Source: Nostoc sp. KVJ3 (GTDB lineage: Bacteria > Cyanobacteriota > Cyanobacteriia > Cyanobacteriales > Nostocaceae). From it: 64,000 nt of DNA. The notes under the pieces were generated by a model. The model saw nothing but the letters and a program-made list of their open reading frames with translations. It had not been told where the DNA came from and did not search any database. Made by a program: the position numbers and the translations under genes. The stretch is taken from the NCBI RefSeq assembly GCF_026127265.1, contig NZ_WWFG01000002.1:806001-870000 (forward strand), written 5' to 3'. Below are positions 44,301 to 52,611 of this stretch, piece by piece (the first letter of the stretch is position 1; every line of letters begins with the position of its first letter).

Positions 44301-45504
44301 CAGTTTGCAAGCAGAGTCTTGGAAAATGGAAACTTATGCTGCCAAATCTGCTAAAGAAGCTTTAGCTCAACTTGCCAAGGGAGTGCAGTTTGATATTGTC
44401 ATTTTAGATATGCAAATGCCGGAAATAGATGGCATAACTTTAGCTCGTCAAATTCGCCAGCAATCTGGTTGTCAAAATCTGCCTTTAGTGATTCTGACTT
44501 CTTTGAGTAGACTCGAAACATCCTTTGACTTTAATGATATCCAGTTTACTGCCTCTTTGAGTAAACCCATTAAACAGTCTCAACTCTCCGATGTTCTTAC
44601 CCGTGTTTTGGGAAATCAGTCGATCCAAGCCAATATTTCTCATTTTCCCTTGGCCGATCGGTATTTAGCCGATCAATTACCACTACGGATTCTTCTGGCA
44701 GAGGACACAGTTATTAATCAGAAAGTTGCCTTACTGATGCTACAGAAAATGGGTTATTCGGCTGATGTCGTCACCAATGGCGTAGAAGTACTGAAGACTC
44801 TGCAAAAACAGTATTATGACGTAGTGTTGATGGATATCCAGATGCCCGAAATGGATGGGTTAGAAACAGCTAGGAGAATCTGTCAAGAATGGGAAGTTGG
44901 TTTACGTCCCCATATCATTGCGATCACTGCCAATGCAATGCGGGGCGATCGCGAAGTCTATCTTGCTGCTGGTATGGATGATTACCTTAGCAAACCCATT
45001 CAACTGCAAGAGTTAGCTCAGGCACTCAGAAAATGTCCACCCCAAAGGAGTCCTGAATTCACTTCCACAGTCAAAGAAGGTAAAGTGATGTGCTTAGAAT
45101 TGCAACCTTCACAAGATATACCAGAAGAAGGACAAAAACAGACATTAAAAAGCGCCAAAATTGATCCTAAAATTCTCCAATCTTTGCGAGATATGGTCAG
45201 GGGAGATAATGTTGCATTTGCTGAACTGATTGAGTGTTATCTTACAGAGACTAAGAAACTGGTGGAAGGTATTAGTACAGCGATCGCCAATCGGGATGCC
45301 CAGAATGTATGGAAGATAGCTCATCAACTCAAGTCTAGCAGTGCCTCAGTTGGAGCTATGGCCCTGGCGCAGCTTTGCAAGGTGTTTGAAGCACAGGGAG
45401 ACAACAGTAAATTAGAAAACAACCTAGAATTACTTACACAACTATACCAGGAATATGAACGAGTTAAAACAGACTTAGAAAAAGAACTTGTGAAGGAAGC
45501 ATAA
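41335..45504 (+). CDS. hybrid sensor histidine kinase: TM, PAS, LOV, PAS, GAF, HisKA-HATPase, REC, REC, HPt
   Basis: A 1389-aa membrane-bound phosphorelay protein. The GTG start at 41335 has GGAGG 8 bases upstream. Two membrane helices (about 20-75) are followed by a PAS/PAC domain (~105-230). The next PAS domain carries G275-Q-N-C278-R-F-L-Q282, the flavin-binding LOV motif with its photoactive Cys. A third PAS (~360-480) and a GAF domain (~500-650) precede the kinase: H694 in MSHEIRTPMN, then N- and G-box motifs (LMNLLNNAIKFTE, DTGIGI, GGTGLGL). Receiver Asp residues are D1025 and D1167, and the C-terminal HPt His is H1330 (AHQLKSSSAS). Blue-light sensing is a strong inference. It overlaps the next gene by one base, which suggests that gene's product is its partner. 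Confidence 0.93.
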   Translation: MVIQHRYNWFKAVNFFRKQKLLALLLGIFFSISVVLLWQRFLIQTPGLLTQVVSIAGILLVITLILSICFALAMKANIQQITAINQELNHKILEQKQIEIALRSRENRLQQLLETVKVIPWELDLQTGQFTYVGPQAVDLLNYAIAQWYEKNFWVNHLHPHDQEKSVRFRQEATARCENHESEYRMLAADGRVVWLRDVVSVVEETGTPTMLRGFMFDITDLKQTEETLRLRERALAATSNGIIIADARLASNPVIYVNAAFEQITGYSANEVIGQNCRFLQRADIQQSALNELRLCIQAGRSCKVILRNYRKDGILFWNELSISPIHDENGKLSHFIGIQRDISDVYNELRLRKQAEASLHRQALTFENMHDGVIITDLTGNIIDWNPAAEAMFGYTKSEILAKHPRILHKPEVAATLNAKIFERIKQQGRWSGEINFIRKDGSERICETTVISLQDEQGETVATVGINHDITENKRAKEALQRQLHRTLLLEQITQEIRQSLDSSKIFETAATQIGQAFKVDRCLIHSFISYPTPQIPLVAEYNTLPSYCSVLKLEVPMTNNPHVERMMAQESAIASPDVYADPLLYAVEPICREIGLKSMLSIRTSYQGEPNGAIGLHQYSYFRQWTSDEIELLEAVAAQLGIALAHAHLLEQEKRQREELTLKNFALERAKRQAEAANRAKSEFLAMMSHEIRTPMNAVIGMTDLLLDTDLTPQQQDFVETVRSSGDALLTIINDILDFSKIESGKLELEEQPFDLRACVEQAISLLAAKAAQKDIELAYLIHPQVPTQIVGDMTRLRQVLMNLLNNAIKFTEHGEVILSVELGNLDRETSSLSSIPVEESQTLYEIQFAIADTGIGITPEKMERLFHPFTQADVSMTRRYGGTGLGLVISKRLSKMMGGTLWVESQGFVGGNPSPRWESRKLLSKKVERKLPDVGSSQGSTFYFTITTQMATLPEPSESSNWPVQFEGKRLLIVDDNLTTCKIISLQAESWKMETYAAKSAKEALAQLAKGVQFDIVILDMQMPEIDGITLARQIRQQSGCQNLPLVILTSLSRLETSFDFNDIQFTASLSKPIKQSQLSDVLTRVLGNQSIQANISHFPLADRYLADQLPLRILLAEDTVINQKVALLMLQKMGYSADVVTNGVEVLKTLQKQYYDVVLMDIQMPEMDGLETARRICQEWEVGLRPHIIAITANAMRGDREVYLAAGMDDYLSKPIQLQELAQALRKCPPQRSPEFTSTVKEGKVMCLELQPSQDIPEEGQKQTLKSAKIDPKILQSLRDMVRGDNVAFAELIECYLTETKKLVEGISTAIANRDAQNVWKIAHQLKSSSASVGAMALAQLCKVFEAQGDNSKLENNLELLTQLYQEYERVKTDLEKELVKEA

Positions 45505-46472
45505 TGAAAGCCATTGCTCAAGAAAGCCAATCTTTAGTTCTAATTGTTGATGATGAACCTTTTATCCGCATGATCCTGCGGAATTTCTTGGAGCGAGAAG
45601 GCTATCAAATAGCGGAAGCTCAAAATGGCATAGAGGCAATAAAAGCTTTTAACCAACTGCACCCTGATATAATACTCCTTGATGCCATCATGCCGGATAT
45701 GGATGGGTTCGAGTGTTGCACTCAGTTGGAGCTTCTTGATTTTAGCAAGCATACTCCAGTTTTAATGATTACAGGACTTGAGGATCAAGAGTCAGTTGAC
45801 CGTGCCTTTGCGGTGGGGGCAATGGACTATGTTACTAAACCGATTCACTGGCCAGTATTGCGACAAAGGGTAAAACGCTTAATTCAACAATCTCAGTTAC
45901 AGCAAAAACTGGAAACCGTTAATCTGGAATTGCAGCGATTAGTTACTATCGATGGATTAACTCAAGTAGCTAACCGCCGACGGTTTGAAGAGTATTTTAA
46001 TCAAGAGTGGCAGCGTCTAAAACGGGAGCAACGGCCCCTTTCTTTGATTCTTTGCGACGTTGATTTCTTCAAATTATATAACGATACTTATGGGCATCGG
46101 GTAGGCGATCGCTGTCTTCAGAAAATTGCTCAAGCCATCAAAGATATTATTAAACGTCCCAGTGACTTAGTTGCCCGTTATGGTGGGGAAGAATTTGCTG
46201 TGATTTTACCTAACACAGATACCGAGGGGGCGACTTGTGTTGCCGAGAAAATTTGCCATGCTGTTCGCACATTAGCAATTCCTCATGAAAATTCTCAAGT
46301 TTGTCCTCATGTAACCATTAGTGTCGGATTTACGACAGAAATTCCTCAACCGAATTCTGACTTGGAAGAAATGATTGCCGCCGCAGATCGGGCATTGTAT
46401 CAAGCAAAGGAAGCCGGACGCGATCGCTTTGTGCAAAATATAGTATCACCTGGCAGTAAAAATTTGCGGTAG
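45504..46472 (+). CDS. response regulator with GGDEF domain (diguanylate cyclase)
   Basis: A 322-aa REC-GGDEF protein. The receiver has LIVDDEPFIR and the phospho-Asp in DIILLDAIMPDMDG, with the Lys in YVTKPI. A linker helix leads to the cyclase: DGLTQVANRRRFEEYF, ILCDVDFFKLYNDTYGH and RYGGEEFAV, an active GG(D/E)EF site. RPSD lies five residues before GGEEF, the position of the RxxD inhibitory site. It makes c-di-GMP from two GTP. The ATG shares one base with the hybrid kinase stop (TAATG), so the two are translationally coupled and probably form one phosphorelay. Confidence 0.94.
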   Translation: MKAIAQESQSLVLIVDDEPFIRMILRNFLEREGYQIAEAQNGIEAIKAFNQLHPDIILLDAIMPDMDGFECCTQLELLDFSKHTPVLMITGLEDQESVDRAFAVGAMDYVTKPIHWPVLRQRVKRLIQQSQLQQKLETVNLELQRLVTIDGLTQVANRRRFEEYFNQEWQRLKREQRPLSLILCDVDFFKLYNDTYGHRVGDRCLQKIAQAIKDIIKRPSDLVARYGGEEFAVILPNTDTEGATCVAEKICHAVRTLAIPHENSQVCPHVTISVGFTTEIPQPNSDLEEMIAAADRALYQAKEAGRDRFVQNIVSPGSKNLR

Positions 46473-46812
46473 TACATCCGTAGAAGTTAGGAGTTACTCT
46501 CAAATTCACTCCACTATGCAACTTACAGTCTTTTTTAGTAATATTGGGCACTTGTATAGGATGATCTCATCAGGTAAAGTACTTTCTATTAGACTCTAGA
46601 AATTAGTGGTGTAAAGAATCGGAAAACACGGTGTACTTGGCATACAGGCATTCTCAAAAAAGAATTAATAAATTAAAATTCCTCACAAGCTTTGTCATTA
46701 ATCTAAATACCTAATTATCAATTTTACAAAATCAGCCCATAGGTAATTTATAACATCAAGCTATTGCAATTAAAATTACAAGACAACACTTAATTTTTAT
46801 ATAAATTGCTAT
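46473..46812. other. intergenic region
   Basis: About 340 AT-rich bases between two plus-strand genes. No hairpin with a clear T-run and no small gene were seen. The promoter of the antiporter is probably in its second half. Confidence 0.4.
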
Positions 46813-48111
46813 ATGGTAGACATCTATCTTATTGACCTATTTGTAATTGGTCTAATTTTGTTGATAGTAACATTAGGGTCAGGTTGGATTACTCGCTTAC
46901 CTCTTTCTTTTGCCATTATCTACTTAATAGTTGGTATTTTTCTGGGGCCTTATGGCTTAGGGCTGATTCAATTACGTCGGGATGAAGTTTTCAACGCCGG
47001 ATTGCTGGAGAGAATAACAGAACTTGTAGTAATTATTTCTGTGTTTAGCTGCGGCTTAAAAATTGTTCGTCCTCTAAGGCTGGGGGTTTGGGATATTACA
47101 GTGCGATTGATTGGATTTTTGATGCCAATTTCAATTTTTGCTCTGGCTGCTGTGGGTAAATTGTTTTTAGGGATGAATTGGGGAGAAGCGATTTTATTAG
47201 GAGCAATTCTTGCACCTACCGATCCAGTATTAGCATCAGAAGTACAACTTACCGATACGAAAGATCAAGATGAGTTGAGATTTGGTTTAACTTCTGAAGG
47301 TGGATTAAATGACGCTTTAGCTTTTCCTTTCGTTTATTTCGGTATTCATGCATTAGAAGATGACCACTGGGGTAACTGGTTTCAACAGTGGATTGCAGTT
47401 GATTTAATTTGGGCGATCGCAGTTGGTATTATTATGGGAATTGTGGTTGCTAAATCTATAGTTTGGATTGAGAAAAGAATCCAAGAACGCCGTCCTGCTG
47501 ATAAGTTAATGGAAGATTTTATTGCAATCAGCACAATTTTGCTAACTTATACTTTAACCGAAATGGTGAATGGCTATGGATTTCTGGCGGTATTCGTTGC
47601 TGGATTAGTTGTCCAACGAAGTTACAGAAATTCTGAAAAAGCGCTAGCACAATTAGAATTTGTTGAACAAGTTGAAAAGCTGCTGGAAGTTGGAACAATT
47701 TTATTATTAGGTTCAATATTATTATTGCAACCAATCCTCAATTATGCTACGCAATCGTTATTGGTGATAATTTTATTATTCTTGATCGTCAGACCTGTAG
47801 GAGTTTGGATTAGCACAATAGGTAAACGTCCTCTAGACTCACACCGCCGAACCTTTCATCCCGGAACTCGTTGGTTATTTGGATGGTTTGGTATTCGTGG
47901 TGTCGGCTCTTTATATTATCTTGCCTATGCTTTTGGTAATGGCTTAAAAGGTGAAGCAGCCGAACAAATTGCTTGGATAACTTACACTACTATTGTCGCT
48001 TCGGTGATTGTGCATGGCATTAGTGCAACTCCCTTAATGAAGTGGTATGAGCGCAATTTTGCTAATCGAAAGAAAGCGACTTCTCCCGATACAATTGATG
48101 AATTTGAATAA
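46813..48111 (+). CDS. cation/proton antiporter (CPA1/NhaP-like)
   Basis: A 432-aa protein with about 12 membrane helices. It carries the antiporter ion-site patterns APTDPVLASEVQ (TDP unwound helix) and EGGLNDALAFPFVYFG (ND pair). GYGFLAVFVAGLVVQR and GWFGIRGVGSLYYLAYA are further CPA1 signatures. It exchanges Na+ or K+ for H+ at the cell membrane. Length is shorter than plant-type NHX and lacks a regulatory tail. It stands alone, followed by repeat DNA. Confidence 0.92.
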   Translation: MVDIYLIDLFVIGLILLIVTLGSGWITRLPLSFAIIYLIVGIFLGPYGLGLIQLRRDEVFNAGLLERITELVVIISVFSCGLKIVRPLRLGVWDITVRLIGFLMPISIFALAAVGKLFLGMNWGEAILLGAILAPTDPVLASEVQLTDTKDQDELRFGLTSEGGLNDALAFPFVYFGIHALEDDHWGNWFQQWIAVDLIWAIAVGIIMGIVVAKSIVWIEKRIQERRPADKLMEDFIAISTILLTYTLTEMVNGYGFLAVFVAGLVVQRSYRNSEKALAQLEFVEQVEKLLEVGTILLLGSILLLQPILNYATQSLLVIILLFLIVRPVGVWISTIGKRPLDSHRRTFHPGTRWLFGWFGIRGVGSLYYLAYAFGNGLKGEAAEQIAWITYTTIVASVIVHGISATPLMKWYERNFANRKKATSPDTIDEFE

Positions 48112-48183
48112 AAGTATAGATTTTTTAAATCTGGTGCAATCAATAGAGTTAATACCAATTTAATGTGGAGTTGTACACATCTT

Positions 48184-48316
48184 GATCCCCCTAAATCCCC
48201 CTTAAAAAGGGGGACTTTAAGAGACTTTTGCCCCCCTTAAAAAGGGGGGTTGGGGGGATCAAAAGCCTATGAGGCCACTCTCAAAGACTTGTGTGTACAC
48301 CGTAGCCTTATTAAGG
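48184..48316. repeat. 133-bp repeat, copy A (partner 52355-52487, inverted)
   Basis: Runs from GATCCCCCTAAATCCCC to ACACCGTAGCCTTATTAAGG. Copy B has the same length and is the reverse complement except for one base near the end and the tiny palindrome loop. It contains two G/C-rich hairpins (CCCCCTTAAAAAGGGGG and CCCCCCTTAAAAAGGGGGG). Confidence 0.85.
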
Positions 48317-48365
48317 GGAGCCAGCGCGGTCTTTGGGTCTCCCCAAGTGGAGCGACTGGCGTGGG

Positions 48366-48469
48366 CTAGTACAGTGCGGCGGAAATAAACCACCCATTCC
48401 AAATCAATGAAACCCTCATGCTGTATTCGTTTTTAATTTTTAATTTTTAATTCCGCCCTGCGGTACTAG
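48366..48469. mobile_element. 104-bp CTAGTAC inverted-repeat element, copy 2
   Basis: Starts CTAGTACAGTGCGGCGGAAA and ends CCGCCCTGCGGTACTAG. Reverse complement of 40991-41094 with no difference found by eye. Confidence 0.85.
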
Positions 48470-48584
48470 GGGGGATCGAATTCTATGCAGCTTCATAAAA
48501 AATACTCACTTTTGAAAGCAGAGAGATTTTGAATTATGCTCCCCTTCCCTACAAGGGAAGGGTTGGAGGTTAGGTCGATATTTC

Positions 48585-48974
48585 CTATTTACCTGTCACT
48601 TTTTCAATAACTTCCTTTGCCTTCTCACCAAAACTTTCTGGGGGATTTTGTTCTTTCTCAGCCTTTAAATTTCTTTCGTAAGTCTTCTCTATAGTTTTAA
48701 GGTTTTTGGAATCTTTTATTGCTTGCTCATAAGCTTCTTGTCTTTCTTCTTCTTCAACGCCAACACCTGGATCATATTCGTTAGCACGATTAATTTTTTC
48801 TTCAGAATTTGGTTTATACTCTGGAGGTACTAGCTTCAATTCCTCAAGTGTAGTTGCATAACTAGCTTGCTGAACGAAAATAAACGAACCTGACAAACTG
48901 ATAGAAACCATCAGTACAACAACCAAAAAGCTTGAACGTAAAGCTTGCTTTAAAGTTAATAGAATGTTTTGCAT
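48585..48974 (-). CDS. secreted or lipophilic small hypothetical protein
   Basis: A 129-aa protein with a clear signal peptide (about 1-40: hydrophobic SSFLVVVLMVSISLSGSFIF, cleavage probably after ASYA). The mature part is charged and helical: YKPNSEEKINRANEYDPGVG, EEEERQEAYEQAI, FGEKAKEVIEKVTGK. It ends with a region resembling LEA/CsbD-like low-complexity helices. The ATG at 48974 has a perfect AGGAGG 8 bases upstream, suggesting strong translation. Function unknown; an extracytoplasmic stress protein is a guess. Confidence 0.75.
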   Translation of the reverse strand: MQNILLTLKQALRSSFLVVVLMVSISLSGSFIFVQQASYATTLEELKLVPPEYKPNSEEKINRANEYDPGVGVEEEERQEAYEQAIKDSKNLKTIEKTYERNLKAEKEQNPPESFGEKAKEVIEKVTGK

Positions 48975-49237
48975 GGAAAAACCCTCCTAGTTTTTTTGTT
49001 ATGAGCCTTGTTTATGTATAAATACATTCAATATTTAAGACTCAACAGGCATCGTAAGTGTTTAGGTACAGTTCTTCCTTCTACCGCAGGGTATATTAAT
49101 TTTTACCTATAGTTCAGTTAATCTTATCTGAACTTTTAGGATCTAGTGTAACAATCAAATTGTCGTGTTTACCCATAGACAAAGACGTTTATGTTACCCA
49201 CCCCATAAGATTGGATAATTGATTTGTTGGAAACTCC

Positions 49238-50344
49238 TTATAGCCAACTATGAGTAATTTTAATTCCTCGGCTTTGCATTACCTCTTCAAATAAATTTGT
49301 TGGAAGTGCTTCTTCCACAGGAAAAACACCGGGTTTATTGAGTTTACCTTCTAGCAATAATTGGGCAATACCACCTGTGCCACAACCTGAAGCTATCGCT
49401 GTATTTTCATGCACTACAGTTGAACAATAAACGGCGGGTTCACCATTTTTTTGTCCTGTAACTTCTGAACGAACTGCTACCCCAATTCCACTAAAGTTAT
49501 TAGTGACATCTGTCATAGAATGGCTGACATGAGATAGGAATTCAATCATGTAACGACGCTGCATTAACCACTTGGGAAAAACGTGTGCCGCAATCCAAGT
49601 TAGGTGATTATAAAAATCGGGAATAGAGCCAAACTTAGTAATTACAGTTTTTACTGATGGGAAAGCTTTGGGTAGTGTAAAGGTTTCTGGCATATCAAAC
49701 CAGTAAACTCCGCTACGTTGATATGGAGGTGGAAACTCAACTATTTCTCTTTCACTATAAGGCTTAATTATTTCCCATTTTCCATCTATCCAAGCTTCAA
49801 AAGGATACTGCAACCCCAAAAAAGTTGTCCGCATGACTGTAATGCCAGCACCACCAGAACCAGAAACTAAATAACTTAAATGGATTTTTTCTGGTTTATC
49901 AAATTGTTCAACACCTTGACGCACCATGCTATTAGAAATACCAGGAAAAATCCCAGTATTAATAATTGCTGTTACTCCAGCCGCAGCAGCTTTTTCATGA
50001 TAATTCAGAGCTTTACTGGTATAAGAACGATGGTCGCTCACATCTATATAATTCACGCCTTGAGAAATACAGGTTTCCAGAACATTAGTATCTCGATAGT
50101 GAAATGGCCCAGCACAGTGGATAACTAAGTTAGAGTTTGCGATCGCATCTCGCAATTTGTCAACTTCTGCTAAGTCCAATACCAAAAACTGCACTTGTCC
50201 GCCTGAAGACAAGCTAACAGCCTTGCCAAATTCCGCAGAACGTCCAGTAATCGTAATTTGAGCTTGCGTATGGGTAGCTAGATCCTGAGCAACACTGCTA
50301 CCAATCCGCCCCCGTCCACCAAGAATTAAAACTCTGTCTGTCAT
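49238..50344 (-). CDS. saccharopine dehydrogenase NADP-binding domain protein
   Basis: A 368-aa oxidoreductase-like protein. The Rossmann motif GGRGRIGSSVAQDLATHT is at residues 9-26, and LVIHCAGPFHYRDTNVLETC with VNYIDVSDHR match the saccharopine dehydrogenase-like family (Sacchrp_dh_NADP). Known members include lysine-pathway enzymes and lipid-linked oxidoreductases. No lysine gene adjoins. The ATG at 50344 has GGAG 3 bases upstream. Its left flank toward 48974 is repeat-free. Confidence 0.82.
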   Translation of the reverse strand: MTDRVLILGGRGRIGSSVAQDLATHTQAQITITGRSAEFGKAVSLSSGGQVQFLVLDLAEVDKLRDAIANSNLVIHCAGPFHYRDTNVLETCISQGVNYIDVSDHRSYTSKALNYHEKAAAAGVTAIINTGIFPGISNSMVRQGVEQFDKPEKIHLSYLVSGSGGAGITVMRTTFLGLQYPFEAWIDGKWEIIKPYSEREIVEFPPPYQRSGVYWFDMPETFTLPKAFPSVKTVITKFGSIPDFYNHLTWIAAHVFPKWLMQRRYMIEFLSHVSHSMTDVTNNFSGIGVAVRSEVTGQKNGEPAVYCSTVVHENTAIASGCGTGGIAQLLLEGKLNKPGVFPVEEALPTNLFEEVMQSRGIKITHSWL

Positions 50345-50628
50345 TACTCCAGATTGGCAACACTAACCTTATTTCATCAGTTTTGTGTCCTGTTTGCCAT
50401 CGGTTACAAGTATGATTTATAGCATTTAATAAAATTTCTGCAAGTTCGTAGTAAGGACTTTAGTCCTTATTTTCTCAGCACTAAAGTGCTTATAGCGGTT
50501 CTGAGTTGAATGAGGTAGAAGAACCCCACCCCCAACCCCCTCCCCGCAAGCGAGGAGGGGGCTATGATTTACCTCATTTGATTAGGAAAAGCTATACTAC
50601 AAACCCTCAAAAGTAACTTGACAAAATA
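50345..50628. other. intergenic region with 76-bp repeat
   Basis: About 280 bases. 50521-50596 is a 76-bp repeat with the hairpin CCCCCTCCCCGCAAGCGAGG...; its inverted partner is 60976-61051. The hairpin just after the crtD-like stop may also end its transcript, although no T-run follows. Confidence 0.5.
50521..50596. repeat. 76-bp dispersed repeat (partner 60976-61051, inverted)
   Basis: From GAACCCCACCCCCAACCCCC to GATTAGGAAAAGCTATA. The reverse complement of 60976-61051 differs at two positions by my reading. The central CCCTCCCCGC/GCGAGGAGGGG stem is strong. Confidence 0.75.
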
Positions 50629-52143
50629 CTACATTTGGGCTTCAATTTGTCTGACTACTGTCAGCGCCGAATAACTCACACCAGCAGTACCTTCGCCGGG
50701 ATGGGTGGAGTCACCAACTAACCACAAATGCTGAATTGGTGTCCGATTGGCGAATCCAAAGGGGCCAAAGGTGGGAATTCGTTGACCAATACCGCCAACT
50801 ATACCGCGATCGCGCCCTGTGAAATGGGCAAAGGTGCGCGGTGTTGCAGCTTCTTGATAAATAATCGTTTCTGGTTTGAGATAGAAATATTGGGCAAGAC
50901 GAGCGATCGCTTCTTGGGTAAACTTTTCTTTTAGTCGTTCATAATCTTCAGTCTGCCACCACTGTGCAGGATCGACAAATGAAGAAGCGATAATTGTCGC
51001 TTTCCCCTGCGGTGCGCGACCGTCTCCAGGATGACTAACGGAAACAAATAGGGAATTATTCTCGCCAATGGGGCCATCAGCATCATACAAAAATTGCAGG
51101 TGGGGAGGACACCCAACTGGAATCGCGCTAGCATCTACACCCAAATACACCACAAACGCACCCGATGCTTGGGGTAGTTTTTCCACCCGGTTTTTATATC
51201 CAGATGGTGCTTGTTCTCCCAATAACTGCACCAGGTTTTGCACGGTGACGTTGCTAACTATGTGGTCGGCGGCTTCTATCCAGACTTCGCCTGTTTTCTG
51301 ATTTCTAATGACAACAGCAGTAGCTTTACCGTTTTCTACTTTGATTTGTTCTACAGTGTGGCGCATCAATAATTTGCCGCCATCTCTTTCTAAGGATTGT
51401 ACCAAGCGATCGCTTAATACTTGCATACTTCCCTGGAGGTGAAACAATCCTTGGGGCAGTTGGGATACACTCAACGCTGTGGCGGCATAAAGTAACGCTG
51501 TATTCTCTGCATCCACCTGGGAGTATAGCTTTAGTTGCAAATCTAAAAAAGTCCTCAATCGCTGGTCATTGCCCAGTCCACATAACCGTAAAGCATCTCC
51601 TACCGTAAACAAAGTGAAGGGTACGGTAATTAATGTACTGGAACGCACCGCTTGCGTTAGCTGCCACAAATCCCATAAATTACGGGGTGGTAGCACTGGG
51701 TCGCGTCCTTGAAATTCCCAACTGGCATTAAACAAAGTTGCCATCAATTGCCAAAACGGTTCGCTACCAGGAAACTGTTTTTGTCGTTCCTCTTGCCATT
51801 TCTCTTGGTCGCGCCAGACATTAATCGGGGTGGTTTCTCCAGGTAAATATACTGCACAAGCAGGATCGCAAGGCGTTGCTGCTGGTAAATCTATTGACAA
51901 TTCTGAGAAAATGCGGTGGTGAATTCCCCCTGGTTCCAACCCTGCCACCTGAGTTGCTCCCACATCAAAGGTAAATCCCTGGCGTTTAAACGTCGAAGCA
52001 CAACCTCCTGGTACGAGAGCTTGATCTAAAATTAAGACGCTGTAACCTCTATGAGTTAATAATGCTCCGGCAGTCAGTCCACCTATACCGGCACCGATAA
52101 CAACAACACGAGAGTTACTTTTGTCAAGAGGTATGCTGGACAT
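50629..52143 (-). CDS. crtD: carotenoid C-3',4' desaturase (CrtD-type) flavoprotein
   Basis: A 504-aa FAD-dependent enzyme of the phytoene desaturase superfamily. The dinucleotide motif VVVIGAGIGGLTAGALLTHR is at about 13-32, followed by PGGCASTFKRQGFTFDVGAT. The C-terminal FAD contact is HLWLVGDSTHPGEGTAGVSYS. The sequence style (LEPGGIHHRIFSEL, WEFQGRDPVLPPRNLWDLW) matches cyanobacterial CrtD, needed for the myxol end group of myxoxanthophyll. CrtO/CruO-type or CrtISO relatives are alternatives. No other carotenoid gene adjoins. Confidence 0.78.
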   Translation of the reverse strand: MSSIPLDKSNSRVVVIGAGIGGLTAGALLTHRGYSVLILDQALVPGGCASTFKRQGFTFDVGATQVAGLEPGGIHHRIFSELSIDLPAATPCDPACAVYLPGETTPINVWRDQEKWQEERQKQFPGSEPFWQLMATLFNASWEFQGRDPVLPPRNLWDLWQLTQAVRSSTLITVPFTLFTVGDALRLCGLGNDQRLRTFLDLQLKLYSQVDAENTALLYAATALSVSQLPQGLFHLQGSMQVLSDRLVQSLERDGGKLLMRHTVEQIKVENGKATAVVIRNQKTGEVWIEAADHIVSNVTVQNLVQLLGEQAPSGYKNRVEKLPQASGAFVVYLGVDASAIPVGCPPHLQFLYDADGPIGENNSLFVSVSHPGDGRAPQGKATIIASSFVDPAQWWQTEDYERLKEKFTQEAIARLAQYFYLKPETIIYQEAATPRTFAHFTGRDRGIVGGIGQRIPTFGPFGFANRTPIQHLWLVGDSTHPGEGTAGVSYSALTVVRQIEAQM

Positions 52144-52611
52144 TGGTTAGTTTGTTTAAGATTCTTAATATTTTTATTTATAATTTTACCTTACTCTTAA
52201 AGCGTAGGCGTAGCCCGCCGCAGACATCGCAGATAAAAGGGCGGTTAAAAACCGCGTCTACACAAGCCAAACCTACCTGCGCCGTGTAGACACAAGTCAT
52301 CGAATTACCTAAAACAAAAGAAAAACCTCATCCTGTCTTATCGGACATCCCTCTCCTTAGTAAGGCTACGGTGTACACACAAGTCTTTGAGAGTGGCCTC
52401 ATAGGCTTTTGATCCCCCCAACCCCCCTTAAAAAGGGGGGCAAAAGTCTCTTAAAGTCCCCCTTTTTAAGGGGGATTTAGGGGGATCTCAAACGATTTTG
52501 GGTTTCTACAGAGATGTGTGTACACCGTAGCCTTAGTAAGGAAAGGGACAGGTTTTGCATAGCATAACCAGGGTGAGGTATGTCAGGGGTTACGCGATAA
52601 ATCTTGACACG
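52144..52611. other. intergenic region with dispersed repeats
   Basis: About 470 bases. They contain a GGCGTAGCCCGCC piece (52205-52220), the 133-bp repeat copy B (52355-52487), and a further TGTGTACACCGTAGCC repeat (52512-52541). Confidence 0.55.
52355..52487. repeat. 133-bp repeat, copy B (inverted relative to 48184-48316)
   Basis: Starts CCTTAGTAAGGCTACGG and ends GGGGGATTTAGGGGGATC. With copy A it brackets a 4-kb block holding the secreted protein, the saccharopine-dehydrogenase-like gene and crtD. Confidence 0.85.

Larger units (their letters stand above)
48112..48584. other. intergenic region made of dispersed repeats
   Basis: About 470 bases between convergent genes. They consist of the 133-bp repeat 48184-48316, a CCAGCGCGGTCTT...GACTGGCG piece (48320-48362, related to 23415-23460), the 104-bp CTAG element 48366-48469, and a CCCTTCCC...GGGAAGGG hairpin (48543-48562). 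Confidence 0.6.
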
